Origin: Oscillospiraceae bacterium Marseille-Q3528
GTDB taxonomy: Bacteria; Bacillota; Clostridia; Lachnospirales; Lachnospiraceae
Direction: 5' to 3'
Assembly (NCBI GenBank): GCA_018223385.1
Contig: JAGTTR010000004.1
Coordinates: 1-64,000 of the forward strand
Length of the DNA stretch: 64,000 nt
How positions within the stretch are numbered: the first letter of the stretch is position 1; every line of letters starts with the position of its first letter. The translations under genes and the position numbers were made by a program. The notes beneath the pieces were generated by a model. The model was given only the letters and a program-made list of their open reading frames with translations. It ran no database searches and was not told the DNA's origin. Shown piece after piece: positions 26,520-35,951 of this stretch.

Positions 26520-29168
26520 ATGGAGAAGAATCTGGAAAAAACCTATGACCCCAACGGGATTGAAGGCCGTCTGTATCAGAAATGGCTGGATAAGAAGTAT
26601 TTTCACGCGGAGGTAGACCGCAGCAAGAAGCCGTTTACCATCGTGATGCCGCCGCCGAATATTACCGGACAGCTGCACATGGGACATGCCCTGGACAACA
26701 CGATGCAGGACATCCTCATCCGTTACAAGAGAATGCAGGGCTTCAATGCACTCTGGCAGCCGGGCACAGACCACGCCAGCATCGCCACAGAGGTGAAGAT
26801 CATCGAGGCACTGAAAAAGGAAGGCATCGAGAAGGAAGATCTGGGCCGGGAGAAGTTCCTGGAGCGTGCCTGGGACTGGAAGAAAGAGTACGGCGGACGG
26901 ATTGTCAGCCAGTTAAAGAAGATGGGTTCCTCCGCAGACTGGGATAGAGAGCGGTTTACCATGGATGAGGGCTGCTCCAAGGCTGTAGAGGAAGTGTTTG
27001 TGAATCTGTACAACAAGGGTTACATTTATAAAGGAAACCGGATCATCAACTGGTGTCCGGTGTGCCATACATCCATTTCCGATGCCGAGGTGGAGCATGT
27101 GGAGCAGGCAGGTCATTTCTGGCACATCAAGTATCCGCTGGTGGGCGGTGCAGAGGGCGAGGGTGTCGTTGTGGCAACCACCCGTCCGGAGACGCTGCTG
27201 GGTGATACGGCACTGGCTGTGAACCCGGAGGATGAGCGGTACCAGCACCTGATCGGCAAAAAGGTGATTCTGCCGCTGGTGAACCGGGAGATCCCGGTGA
27301 TCGCCGATTCCTATGTAGACAAAGAGTTCGGTACCGGCGTGGTAAAGATCACCCCGGCCCACGACCCCAACGACTTTGAGGTGGGCAAGCGCCACAATCT
27401 GGAGCTGATCAACGTGCTGAACGACGATGCCACCATCAACGAAAAGGGCGGCAAGTACGCAGGCATGGACCGCTACGAGGCAAGAAAAGCCATGGTGGCT
27501 GACCTGGATGCCCAGGGCCTTCTGGTAAAGGTGGAGGATCACAGCCACAACGTAGGTACCCATGACCGCTGCAAGACAACGGTAGAGCCCATGGCAAAAC
27601 AGCAGTGGTTCGTTGCCATGGAGGAGCTGGCAAAGCCGGCCATCAACGCCCTGAAAACCGGCGAGCTGAAATTTGTTCCCGAGCGTTTTGACAAAATTTA
27701 CCTGCACTGGCTGGAAAATATCCGCGACTGGTGTATTTCCAGACAGCTGTGGTGGGGCCACCGGATCCCGGCATACTACTGCGACCAGTGCGGCGAGACC
27801 GTGGTGGCAAAAGAAATGCCCAAGGTTTGCCCGAAGTGCGGATGCACCCATTTTACCCAGGATCCCGACACGCTGGACACCTGGTTCAGCTCCGCGCTGT
27901 GGCCTTTCTCCACGCTGGGATGGCCGGAAAAGACAGAGGATCTGGACTACTTCTATCCCACAGATGTGCTGGTAACCGGCTATGACATCATTTTCTTCTG
28001 GGTCATCCGTATGGTATTCTCCGGCTACGCACACACCGGAAAAGCACCGTTCCACACCGTTCTGATCCACGGTCTGGTGCGTGACTCTCAGGGACGGAAG
28101 ATGAGCAAATCTCTGGGCAACGGTATTGACCCGCTGGAGGTTATTGACAAATACGGCGCAGATGCCCTGCGTCTGACGCTGATCACCGGCAATGCACCGG
28201 GCAATGACATGCGTTTCTACTGGGAGCGTGTAGAGGCAAGCCGGAATTTTGCCAATAAGGTATGGAATGCGTCCCGGTTTATTATGATGAACATGAAGGA
28301 TACCCACATGGCGCCGGTGGATCTGGCAACCCTCACCGATGCGGACAAGTGGATCCTGTCCAAGGGCAACCGCCTGGCAGAGGAAGTCACCTCCAACATG
28401 GACAAGTATGAGCTGGGTATCGCCGTACAGAAGATTTATGATTTCATCTGGGAGGAGTTCTGCGACTGGTACATCGAGATGGTGAAGCCCCGTCTGTACA
28501 ACCAGGAGGATACCTCGAGAGATGCGGCTCTGTGGACGCTGCGCACCGTGCTCATCCAGGCACTGAAGCTGCTGCACCCGTACATGCCGTTTATCACAGA
28601 GGAAATCTTCTGCACCATCCAGGAGGACGAGGAGTCCATCATGATTTCCGACTGGCCGAAATTTACGCCGGACTGGGATTTCCCGGAGGAGGAAAATGCC
28701 ATCGAGACCATCAAGGAGGCCGTTCGTGCCATCCGTAATGTGCGCACACAGATGAACGTGCCGCCCAGCAGAAAGGCTGCCGTATATGTGGTTTCCGACT
28801 CTGAAAAAATAAGAAAAATTTTCGAAAATGGTAAGACTTTCTTCGCAGCTCTGGGCTATGCAAGTGCTATCATGATACAGGAAGACAAGACCGGTATCGC
28901 AGACGATGCGGTTTCCGCTGTGATCCACAATGCAGTCGTATACATTCCGTTTGCAGATCTGGTGGACATCGACAAGGAGCTGGAGCGCCTGCAGAAGGAG
29001 AAGGAACGTCTGGAAAAAGAGCTTGCCCGTGTCAACGGCATGCTGAACAATGAGAAGTTTATGAGCAAGGCACCGGAGAAGAAGGTGGCTGAGGAGCGCG
29101 AGAAGCTTGCGAAATACACACAGATGATGGAGCAGGTGAACGAGCGTCTGGAGCAGCTTCATAAATAG
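26520..29168 (+). CDS. valS: Valyl-tRNA synthetase
   Basis: An 882-residue class I synthetase. The HIGH motif is in [18 protein letters not shown] and the KMSKS motif in [11 protein letters not shown]. The editing domain contains [19 protein letters not shown], and a C-terminal coiled coil ([20 protein letters not shown]) ends the protein, as usual for ValRS. It attaches valine to tRNA-Val and is controlled by the T-box leader. AAAAGGAG precedes the ATG. Confidence 0.99.
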   Translation: MEKNLEKTYDPNGIEGRLYQKWLDKKYFHAEVDRSKKPFTIVMPPPNITGQLHMGHALDNTMQDILIRYKRMQGFNALWQPGTDHASIATEVKIIEALKKEGIEKEDLGREKFLERAWDWKKEYGGRIVSQLKKMGSSADWDRERFTMDEGCSKAVEEVFVNLYNKGYIYKGNRIINWCPVCHTSISDAEVEHVEQAGHFWHIKYPLVGGAEGEGVVVATTRPETLLGDTALAVNPEDERYQHLIGKKVILPLVNREIPVIADSYVDKEFGTGVVKITPAHDPNDFEVGKRHNLELINVLNDDATINEKGGKYAGMDRYEARKAMVADLDAQGLLVKVEDHSHNVGTHDRCKTTVEPMAKQQWFVAMEELAKPAINALKTGELKFVPERFDKIYLHWLENIRDWCISRQLWWGHRIPAYYCDQCGETVVAKEMPKVCPKCGCTHFTQDPDTLDTWFSSALWPFSTLGWPEKTEDLDYFYPTDVLVTGYDIIFFWVIRMVFSGYAHTGKAPFHTVLIHGLVRDSQGRKMSKSLGNGIDPLEVIDKYGADALRLTLITGNAPGNDMRFYWERVEASRNFANKVWNASRFIMMNMKDTHMAPVDLATLTDADKWILSKGNRLAEEVTSNMDKYELGIAVQKIYDFIWEEFCDWYIEMVKPRLYNQEDTSRDAALWTLRTVLIQALKLLHPYMPFITEEIFCTIQEDEESIMISDWPKFTPDWDFPEEENAIETIKEAVRAIRNVRTQMNVPPSRKAAVYVVSDSEKIRKIFENGKTFFAALGYASAIMIQEDKTGIADDAVSAVIHNAVVYIPFADLVDIDKELERLQKEKERLEKELARVNGMLNNEKFMSKAPEKKVAEEREKLAKYTQMMEQVNERLEQLHK

Positions 29169-29188
29169 GAGGACATAAGACAACCAAA

Positions 29189-31210
29189 ATGGTGAAAATA
29201 AACGGGAAGCCGGATTGGAACATGGAAAAATGGAATCCGAAGACATGGACAAAGCAGGATGTGCGGGAGCACACGAAATGGATCGGGTATGTCTGCCTGG
29301 CGGCGGTCATCAATTTTATCATTGAGACTGCTTCCCGGCATTCTGCCGTGGAAGCGTGGAAATATCTGACAGGAAGGCCGCTGGTCTTCCTGTACAATAC
29401 GCTGCTGATCAGCATCTGTTATCTGCTCGTCTATCTGGTAAAGCGAAAGGCCTTTGCAGCCATTCTGGTCTCTTTTATCTGGCTGGCAGGCGGCATTGCC
29501 AACGGGGTGATCCTGGCCAACCGGGTAACGCCGCTGACAGGGCCGGATCTGAAGCTTTTTAAGGATGCACTGGAGGTGGCCAGCCATTATCTGACGGGAT
29601 TTCAGATGGTGCTGATGATCCTGGTGCTGGTACTGGCGGCGGCAGCACTGGTGGTGCTGTTTCGGCGAATGCCCCGGCTGGATGAGAAGCAGCGGTTTGG
29701 CCGGAAGCTGGTGGTGACGGCGCTGGTGATATGGGGATTTTCCATCGTGACCCATGCGGCCATTGAAAAACGGGTGGTGACGACTTTTTTCAGCAATGTG
29801 GCATATGCCTATCAGGATTACGGATTTCCGTACTGTTTTACCACCAGCTTGTTTGATACCGGCATGAGCCAGCCCCACGATTATTCGGAGAAAACCATCC
29901 GAAAGATCGTGCGGCGGGATGAACAGGAGACGCTGTCGGAGGAAGAGGGCGGCAAACGGCCCAACATCATCTTTGTACAGCTGGAGACGTTTTTTGATCC
30001 GACGCTTCTGAACTGTATCCGGCTGTCTCAGGATCCGATCCCGAATTTTCACCGGTATATGGAGGAGTATTCCTCCGGTTACTTTGAGGTGCCCGTGGTG
30101 GGGGCAGGGACCGCCAACACGGAGTTCGAGACCATTGTGGGCATGAACCTCCACTATTTTGGGCCTGGGGAATACCCGTATAAAACGGTACTGAAGAAGA
30201 CAACCTGTGAGAGTATGGCTTACGCACTGAAGAAGATCGGCTACCGGGCCCATGCCGTCCATGATAACACGGCGGAATTTTACGGCCGAAATGAAGTGTT
30301 TGCCAACCTGGGCTTTGATACGTTTACGCCCATCGAATCTATGTACTGCACCCAGCGGACACAGACGGGCTGGGCGGATGACAGCATTCTCACAAGGTAT
30401 ATTCTGGAGTGTCTGGATTCCGGTGAGGAGCCGGATTATATTTACGCGATTTCTGTGCAGGGACATGGGGCTTATCCGGAAGAGCAGGTGCTGACAGACC
30501 CGGTGATCCGAGTGACCGGTGCTGAATCCGAGGAAAAACGGAATCAGTGGGAATATTATGTAAATCAACTGTACGAGATGGATCAGTTTGTGGAAGAACT
30601 GATCACTGCCCTGTCCCACCGGGACGAGGAGACCGTGCTTGTCATGTACGGCGATCATCTGCCCACCATGGGACTGGAGGCCCGGGACATGAAGAATGGG
30701 CATCTGTACAGCACAGAGTATTTTATCTGGGACAATATGGGGCTGGAGAAGACGGACAAAAATCTGGCCACCTACCAGATGGGGGCAGCGGTGACGAACC
30801 GTCTGGGCATCCACGAGGGCACCATGATGACGTATCATCAGAAGCGCCAGGGCACGAAATACTACATGCAGGACATGGAAATGCTGCAGTACGATATGCT
30901 CTACGGCAAGCAGTATGCCTTTGGCGGGGAGAATCCCTACGTGCCCACTGACCTGAAGATCGGCGTGGAGGATGTGCGGATCACCAGTGTGCAGAGCACT
31001 TCCAGAAATTATACGTACATTTTTGGAAGGAACTTTACCCAGTACAGCAAGCTGTATGTGAACGACAAGGAACAGGAAACGCAGCTTTATAATGAAAATG
31101 CGCTGATCCTGCGGGACATGAAACTGAAAAAAGGAGACGTCCTGATGGTGAAGCAGGTGGACAAGAATGGCCTGGTGCTGACACAGTCCAAGGCGTGGGA
31201 GATGCGATAA
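29189..31210 (+). CDS. LtaS-like membrane sulfatase/phosphoglycerol transferase
   Basis: A 673-residue protein with about five N-terminal membrane helices (~35-220) and an extracellular alkaline-phosphatase-superfamily domain. Catalytic features: the metal-binding NIIFVQLETFFDP start, the nucleophile threonine in GAGTANTEFETIVGM, and the metal site VMYGDHLPTMGLE. Members build or decorate glycerol-phosphate polymers or membrane glucans; the exact product is open. The C-terminal ~100 residues beyond the sulfatase domain look like a small beta-rich add-on. GGAGG lies 16 bases before the ATG, which is long. The gene precedes folC by one base. Confidence 0.85.
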   Translation: MVKINGKPDWNMEKWNPKTWTKQDVREHTKWIGYVCLAAVINFIIETASRHSAVEAWKYLTGRPLVFLYNTLLISICYLLVYLVKRKAFAAILVSFIWLAGGIANGVILANRVTPLTGPDLKLFKDALEVASHYLTGFQMVLMILVLVLAAAALVVLFRRMPRLDEKQRFGRKLVVTALVIWGFSIVTHAAIEKRVVTTFFSNVAYAYQDYGFPYCFTTSLFDTGMSQPHDYSEKTIRKIVRRDEQETLSEEEGGKRPNIIFVQLETFFDPTLLNCIRLSQDPIPNFHRYMEEYSSGYFEVPVVGAGTANTEFETIVGMNLHYFGPGEYPYKTVLKKTTCESMAYALKKIGYRAHAVHDNTAEFYGRNEVFANLGFDTFTPIESMYCTQRTQTGWADDSILTRYILECLDSGEEPDYIYAISVQGHGAYPEEQVLTDPVIRVTGAESEEKRNQWEYYVNQLYEMDQFVEELITALSHRDEETVLVMYGDHLPTMGLEARDMKNGHLYSTEYFIWDNMGLEKTDKNLATYQMGAAVTNRLGIHEGTMMTYHQKRQGTKYYMQDMEMLQYDMLYGKQYAFGGENPYVPTDLKIGVEDVRITSVQSTSRNYTYIFGRNFTQYSKLYVNDKEQETQLYNENALILRDMKLKKGDVLMVKQVDKNGLVLTQSKAWEMR

Positions 31211-31211
31211 A

Positions 31212-32537
31212 ATGACTTATACAGAGGCGGCAGCGTATCTGTTGCAGGTACCAAAATTCACAAGCAAGAACCGGCCGGAGAATCTCCGGCTGCTTCTTGC
31301 TCATCTGGGGAATCCCCAGGAGCAGTTTGCGGTGATCCATGTGGCGGGCACAAACGGCAAAGGTTCGGTCTGTGCGTTTCTGGACGGCATTCTGCGGGCC
31401 GCGGGGCAGAACACCGGCCTTTTTACATCACCCCACCTGGTTGAAATGACGGAACGGTTCCGTGTCCGGGGACAGGATGTGAGCCGGGAACGGTTTGCCG
31501 GTTGCTTTGCCAAGGTGAAGCAGGCAGTGGAAGAGCTGCTGCAGGCGGAACCGGACTTTTGCCATCCCACCTTTTTTGAATGGCTGTTTGCCATGGCGGC
31601 GGTGTTATTTGCCGAAGAAAAGGTGGATTACGGCATTCTGGAGACAGGCCTTGGCGGGCGGCTGGATGCCACCAATGTGGTGGAGCATCCGCATCTGACG
31701 GTCATTACCTCCATCAGCCTGGATCACACGGAGATCCTGGGGGACACCATTGGAAAGATCGCCCGGGAGAAGGCGGGGATCATCAAGGAGGGCGTGCCGG
31801 TGATCTGTGACGGGCAGTGTGAAGAGGCGCTGCAGGTCATAAAAGAAGTGGCCCGGGAGCATCACGCGCCGGTATTTCCATTGATGGCCGGCATGTATGA
31901 AATTTTTATGAATAGCGATAAAGTCATTGATTTTTCGCTGGATACTGGTTATTATTTATACAATGATATCACGGTGAGCAGTCCGGCCGGATATCAGGCG
32001 GTCAATGCTTCGCTGGCTGTGATGGCGGCAGAAGTGCTGTACCGGACAGAGAACATGGAGATGGACAGACAGGCCATGCTGGAAGGCATCCGTAAGACAC
32101 GGTGGCCGGGACGGATGGAAGAGATTCTTCCTGATGTGTTCATCGACGGCGGACACAATGAGGCAGGCATTGCCGCATTTACGAATACAGCAGAGAAATT
32201 TCAGAAAGACAGGGCCATCACCCTGTTATTTTCCGCTGTAAAAGAGAAGAATTATACACATATGATTCAGACCATATGTGAGAGAATACAATTTCGTACA
32301 GCGATTGTGACGCGTGTGGGCGGTGCCCGCGCCGTGGCAGCGAAGGATCTGGCGTCCGTGTTTGGACGGTATACGGACCGGGAAGTGCTGTACTGTGAAG
32401 ATGTGGAGGAAGCATTTCGGCTTGCCCGGGCAAAACAGGGCGACGGGATGCTGTTCTGTGCCGGATCGCTGTATCTGGCAGGCGAGATCAGACGCCTGGC
32501 ACTGCAGGACGGCAGGCAGAAGGAGGAAGGGCTATGA
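31212..32537 (+). CDS. folC: Folylpolyglutamate synthase / dihydrofolate synthase
   Basis: A 441-residue Mur-ligase-family enzyme that adds glutamate to folates. The P-loop is HVAGTNGKGSVCAFLDGIL, the folate loop region is LFTSPHLVEMTERFRVRG, and ILETGLGGRLDATNVV and ISLDHTEILGDTIGKIAREKAGIIK are family signatures. The C-terminal domain has VFIDGGHNEAGI. Its stop overlaps the ATG of the following 48-residue protein. Confidence 0.97.
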   Translation: MTYTEAAAYLLQVPKFTSKNRPENLRLLLAHLGNPQEQFAVIHVAGTNGKGSVCAFLDGILRAAGQNTGLFTSPHLVEMTERFRVRGQDVSRERFAGCFAKVKQAVEELLQAEPDFCHPTFFEWLFAMAAVLFAEEKVDYGILETGLGGRLDATNVVEHPHLTVITSISLDHTEILGDTIGKIAREKAGIIKEGVPVICDGQCEEALQVIKEVAREHHAPVFPLMAGMYEIFMNSDKVIDFSLDTGYYLYNDITVSSPAGYQAVNASLAVMAAEVLYRTENMEMDRQAMLEGIRKTRWPGRMEEILPDVFIDGGHNEAGIAAFTNTAEKFQKDRAITLLFSAVKEKNYTHMIQTICERIQFRTAIVTRVGGARAVAAKDLASVFGRYTDREVLYCEDVEEAFRLARAKQGDGMLFCAGSLYLAGEIRRLALQDGRQKEEGL

Positions 32538-32680
32538 TTAATTACGAAGAAGAACTGAAGAAGTTTCAGCCGAGCCTCGAGGTCGAGGACATGGCAGATG
32601 CCATCGCACAGGAGGATCTGACAGATCTGACTGATGTGCTCAGAGACATTTTGTCACAGATGGGCATTCGCAGCAGATAG
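32534..32680 (+). CDS. Small acidic protein of 48 residues, function unknown
   Basis: The ATG overlaps the folC stop (ATGA), and AGGAGGAAGGG lies just upstream. The reading is MINYEEELKKFQPSLEVEDM followed by an acidic helix-rich tail (TDLTDVLRDILSQMGIRSR). Start, binding site, overlap and the 17-base gap to the next gene all support real translation. No catalytic motif is visible; it may be an adaptor for the downstream TPR protein, which is a guess from position only. Confidence 0.75.
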   Translation: MINYEEELKKFQPSLEVEDMADAIAQEDLTDLTDVLRDILSQMGIRSR

Positions 32681-32697
32681 GATAAGGGGACAGGAAC

Positions 32698-34074
32698 ATG
32701 AGATGTTTGATGTGCAACGAGCCCATCGCAGAAGAAGATGCCGTGTGCATGAACTGCGGGACGGACTTGCGATTATATAAAAGAATCCTGCACCTTTCCA
32801 ACAGTTACTACAATGCGGGTCTTTATAAGGCGAGAGTAAGGGATATGACCGGTGCAGCAGACTGTCTGCGGCAGAGCCTGAAGCTCAACAAGAAGAATAT
32901 CGATGCCCGGAACCTTCTGGGACTCATTTACTATGAGACCGGAGAGACGGTGCAGGCGCTGGCCCAGTGGGTCATCAGCACCAACTATCAGCCGAAGAAG
33001 AACATCGCGAACTCGTACCTGAACGAGGTGCAGACGAACAATACGAAGCTGGATCTGGTGGATCAGACGATCAAGAAGTTTAACCAGGCGCTGCTGTACT
33101 GTCAGCAGGGCAGCGAGGATCTGGCGATCATACAGCTGAAAAAGGTACTTTCCATGAGCCCCAAGCTGGTGAAAGGCCATCAGCTCATGGCCCTTCTGTA
33201 CATGAAGGGGGAAGAGTACGGCAAGGCGAAGAAGGCACTGCGCCGGGCGCAGTTGCTGGATACGAACAACACGCGGACGCTGAACTACATGAAGGAGATC
33301 ATCTCCATTGAGAAGAACCGCCCGGGCGGCGGCAAGAAGCGTTCTGACAATCTCACATACCAGAGCGGCAACGAGCTGATCATCCAGCCTACAGACAGCT
33401 ACCGGGAGCATTCCGCTTTCTACACGGTGATCAATATTTTTATTGGTCTGGCAGTGGGTGTGGCGCTCATGTGGTTCCTGGTCATTCCGGCCCGCACCCA
33501 GAATATCCGCAGTGAGCTGAACAAGACGACGGTGGATATGGGCGATCAGATCTCGGCCAAGACGGCTCAGGTGGAGCAGCTGCAGAAGCAGCTGGATGAG
33601 GCGCAGCAGCAGCTGGACGAAGCCCAGCAGAGTGCCGAGGATCAGAATTCCGGCGTGGATATGTATGACAAGCTGCTGGATGCCCAGAGCCTGTCGGAGG
33701 AGGGCAAGAATGTGGAAGCCCGTGCGGTGCTCTCGGAGATCAATGCCACGGTGCTGTCCGACAAGGGAAAAGCGCTGTACAACAGCATTTCCGCCACGGT
33801 GGACACGGAAGCCTTCAAGGAGCTGTACGCCAGTGGCCAGTCGTCCTATGACAGCGGCGATTATGCGGCGGCGGTGGACAGCCTGAAACAGATCATTGAT
33901 GTGGATGACACCTATGACAATGGCGGCGCTCTGTATCTGTACGCCCGTGCGTTGCACAGAAGCGGCGACACAGACACGGCGGCCCAGATGTACCAGAAGG
34001 TCATCGACAATTACGGCGGCACGAAGAACGCCACCGATTCCCAGCGGTATCTGGAGGAGATCCAGGCGCAGTAA
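32698..34074 (+). CDS. Zinc-ribbon, TPR and membrane-helix protein
   Basis: A 458-residue protein. A zinc ribbon at the start (MRCLMCNEPIAEEDAVCMNCG) is followed by TPR-like repeats (~residues 30-200). One membrane helix lies at ~242-262 (TVINIFIGLAVGVALMWFLVIP), then a Gln/Glu-rich coiled coil (~280-318) and a second set of TPRs outside the membrane (~330-458). The layout suggests a scaffold linking a cytoplasmic partner to the cell envelope. The function is unknown. It is likely in one operon with folC and the small protein, and a terminator follows. Confidence 0.8.
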   Translation: MRCLMCNEPIAEEDAVCMNCGTDLRLYKRILHLSNSYYNAGLYKARVRDMTGAADCLRQSLKLNKKNIDARNLLGLIYYETGETVQALAQWVISTNYQPKKNIANSYLNEVQTNNTKLDLVDQTIKKFNQALLYCQQGSEDLAIIQLKKVLSMSPKLVKGHQLMALLYMKGEEYGKAKKALRRAQLLDTNNTRTLNYMKEIISIEKNRPGGGKKRSDNLTYQSGNELIIQPTDSYREHSAFYTVINIFIGLAVGVALMWFLVIPARTQNIRSELNKTTVDMGDQISAKTAQVEQLQKQLDEAQQQLDEAQQSAEDQNSGVDMYDKLLDAQSLSEEGKNVEARAVLSEINATVLSDKGKALYNSISATVDTEAFKELYASGQSSYDSGDYAAAVDSLKQIIDVDDTYDNGGALYLYARALHRSGDTDTAAQMYQKVIDNYGGTKNATDSQRYLEEIQAQ

Positions 34075-34166
34075 GTGATGCGCTGGCTGATTCCTGTGGA
34101 TAAATGGGCAGCGGTAAGAAACAGAAGAGAAAATGATATGAAGATACAGAGGAGAAACCTCCAGGA

Positions 34167-34210
34167 AGAGGCTGTCTTCGGGTAGAAATACCCGGGGGCG
34201 GTCTTTTTTT
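34167..34210 (+). terminator. Terminator before spoIIA
   Basis: TTCGGGTA-GAAA-TACCCGGG forms the core of a longer stem with several G-U pairs, ending in a run of seven T at 34204-34210. Confidence 0.8.
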
Positions 34211-34213
34211 GTA

Positions 34214-34238
34214 AACAGTTCAGCCATGTTTGAACAAT
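34214..34238. repeat. Remnant of the structured intergenic element (ends only)
   Basis: AACAGTTCAGCCATG matches the outer end of the element at 48982 and nearly that at 54696, and is followed by TTTGAAC. GTTCA and TGAAC can pair. It looks like two element ends joined with the interior lost, directly after the terminator and before spoIIAA. Confidence 0.5.
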
Positions 34239-34283
34239 TTCACGGCGGGACAGGAATAAAAAATAGAAAAGGGGGAATCCTAT

Positions 34284-34634
34284 ATGGAAGGAAAAAAGGA
34301 AACGGCACAGACGGATATAGACGCAGGCAGTTGCACGGTGGATCGGACGATCCTGTATGTCCGGCTGCCCCGGGAGCTGGATCACCACAACGCGGAGGCC
34401 GTGCGCAGACAGGCGGACCGGATGTTGGAACGGTTTATGATCCTGCGGCTGGTGTTTGATTTTCAGGATACGGAGTTTATGGACAGCTCCGGCATCGGCG
34501 TCATCATGGGGCGGTACAAGAACATCCATTTCCTGGGCGGAACGATGGCGGTGGAGCACGTGAATCCCCGGATGGAGCGGATGCTGCGCATGGCGGGCGT
34601 GTACCGGCTGATGGAAAGCAGGGAGGGAGAATGA
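34284..34634 (+). CDS. spoIIAA: Anti-sigma F factor antagonist
   Basis: A 116-residue STAS-domain protein. The phosphorylated serine lies in FQDTEFMDSSGIGVIMGRYK, the expected site for SpoIIAB kinase. In the dephosphorylated form it binds SpoIIAB and frees sigma F in the forespore. The ~15-residue N-terminal extension before the STAS core is longer than usual. It is first of the spoIIAA-spoIIAB-sigF operon, and AAAAGGGGGAATCC precedes the ATG. Confidence 0.94.
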   Translation: MEGKKETAQTDIDAGSCTVDRTILYVRLPRELDHHNAEAVRRQADRMLERFMILRLVFDFQDTEFMDSSGIGVIMGRYKNIHFLGGTMAVEHVNPRMERMLRMAGVYRLMESREGE

Positions 34635-35128
34635 TGAAAATGGAGGGACTGGAAATGCAGGGGGAACAGATGCGGCTGGAATTCGAGAGCCGGTCAGAAA
34701 ACGAAAAATTTGCCCGCATGGTGGTGGCGGCATTTATGCTGAAATGCAATCCCACGGTGGAGGAGCTGGAGGATGTGAAGACCGCTGTGTCGGAGGCGGT
34801 GACCAACTGTATCATTCACGGCTATGAGAATGAGATACATACGATCCGGCTGACAGCGGCGCTGGACGGCGCCTGGCTGACGGTGACGGTGGAGGATGAC
34901 GGCGTGGGCATCCCGGATATTGAGAAAGCCATGGAACCCATGTATACGACAAAACCGCAGCTGGATCGTTCCGGCATGGGCTTTTCCTTTATGGAAGCCT
35001 TTATGGATGAGCTGCATGTGGTGTCCGGGCAGGGGCGGGGCACATCGGTACGAATGAGAAAGAAAATAGGCAGTGACCGGGCAGAGAGCGGGAAAGCATG
35101 CGATGGAAGCTGTAACCGTACTGATTGA
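34631..35128 (+). CDS. spoIIAB: Anti-sigma F factor / SpoIIAA kinase
   Basis: A 165-residue GHKL ATPase. Its motifs are the N-box AVSEAVTNCIIHGYENE, G1 VEDDGVGIPDIEKAM and G2 SGMGFSFMEAFMDEL. It holds sigma F inactive and phosphorylates SpoIIAA. The ATG overlaps the spoIIAA stop, and the 3' end overlaps the sigF start, so the three are translationally linked. It is about 20 residues longer than typical SpoIIAB, at the C-terminus where it overlaps sigF. Confidence 0.95.
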   Translation: MMKMEGLEMQGEQMRLEFESRSENEKFARMVVAAFMLKCNPTVEELEDVKTAVSEAVTNCIIHGYENEIHTIRLTAALDGAWLTVTVEDDGVGIPDIEKAMEPMYTTKPQLDRSGMGFSFMEAFMDELHVVSGQGRGTSVRMRKKIGSDRAESGKACDGSCNRTD

Positions 35129-35825
35129 ACAGGCACATAAGGGAGATAAAGAAGCAAGAGATCAGCTAGTGGCCAACAACATCGGTCTGGTGTGGAGCAT
35201 CGTCCGGCGGTTCCTGAACCGGGGCTGCGAGGCGGAGGATCTGTTCCAGATCGGCAGCATTGGCCTGATGAAAGCCATCGACAAATTCGATACCGGCTAC
35301 GAGGTAAAATTTTCCACCTACGCGGTGCCCATGATCGCCGGGGAAATCCGCCGGTTTTTGCGGGATGACGGCATGCTGAAGGTAAGCCGGACGATCCGGG
35401 AACATGCGGGGAAGGTGCAGAGCGTACGGCAGCGGCTGCAGGCGACACTGAACCGGGAGCCGACGGTGGGGGAGCTGTCGGCGGAAACCGGGCTTTCGCC
35501 GGAGGATATTATGCTGGCGCTGGATTCTTCGGGAGAGGTGGAATCCATTTACAAGACGGTGTACCAGGGGGACGGGGCGTCCATTACCCTCATCGACCGG
35601 CTGGAGGAGAAGCGGGATGCCCATGAGGAGGTGCTGAACCGCCTGCTGCTGGAGGAACTGCTGGAGGATCTGGATGGCCAGGAACGGCAGCTCATCCAGC
35701 TGCGGTATTTTGAAGAGCGCACCCAGGCAGACATTGCGGCCCGGCTTGGTATTTCCCAGGTGCAGGTGTCCCGGATGGAGAAACGGATTTTGAAGCGGAT
35801 GCGTTCGCAGGCACTGCGGGAGTAA
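35103..35825 (+). CDS. sigF: RNA polymerase sporulation sigma factor F
   Basis: A 240-residue sigma-70-type factor. It has region 2 (LVANNIGLVWSIVRRFLNRGCEAEDLFQIGSIGLMKAIDKFD), region 3 and region 4 (DLDGQERQLIQLRYFEERTQADIAARLGISQVQVSRMEKRILKRMR). It directs early forespore genes. The ATG at 35103 yields MEAVTVLIEQAHKGD; an in-frame ATG at 35073 would add ten residues from within spoIIAB. Confidence 0.96.
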   Translation: MEAVTVLIEQAHKGDKEARDQLVANNIGLVWSIVRRFLNRGCEAEDLFQIGSIGLMKAIDKFDTGYEVKFSTYAVPMIAGEIRRFLRDDGMLKVSRTIREHAGKVQSVRQRLQATLNREPTVGELSAETGLSPEDIMLALDSSGEVESIYKTVYQGDGASITLIDRLEEKRDAHEEVLNRLLLEELLEDLDGQERQLIQLRYFEERTQADIAARLGISQVQVSRMEKRILKRMRSQALRE

Positions 35826-35951
35826 AAATGGCTATGCAAATATGTCGAAATCAGGTAAAATGAGTAGAAAGAGGAAACAAATGAAGGACGAATGAACCCC
35901 GGAAGGGAACGGACAGGAGAAGGAACCCGTCGGGGAACAGAGGAATCTACG

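Noticed and set aside
26913..29252. A 779-codon open frame antisense to valS, and similar long antisense frames over ATPase subunits A and B
   Set aside because: They mirror highly conserved genes with biased codon use. The translations are rich in His, Gln and Arg and lack domain features, and no ribosome binding sites fit.
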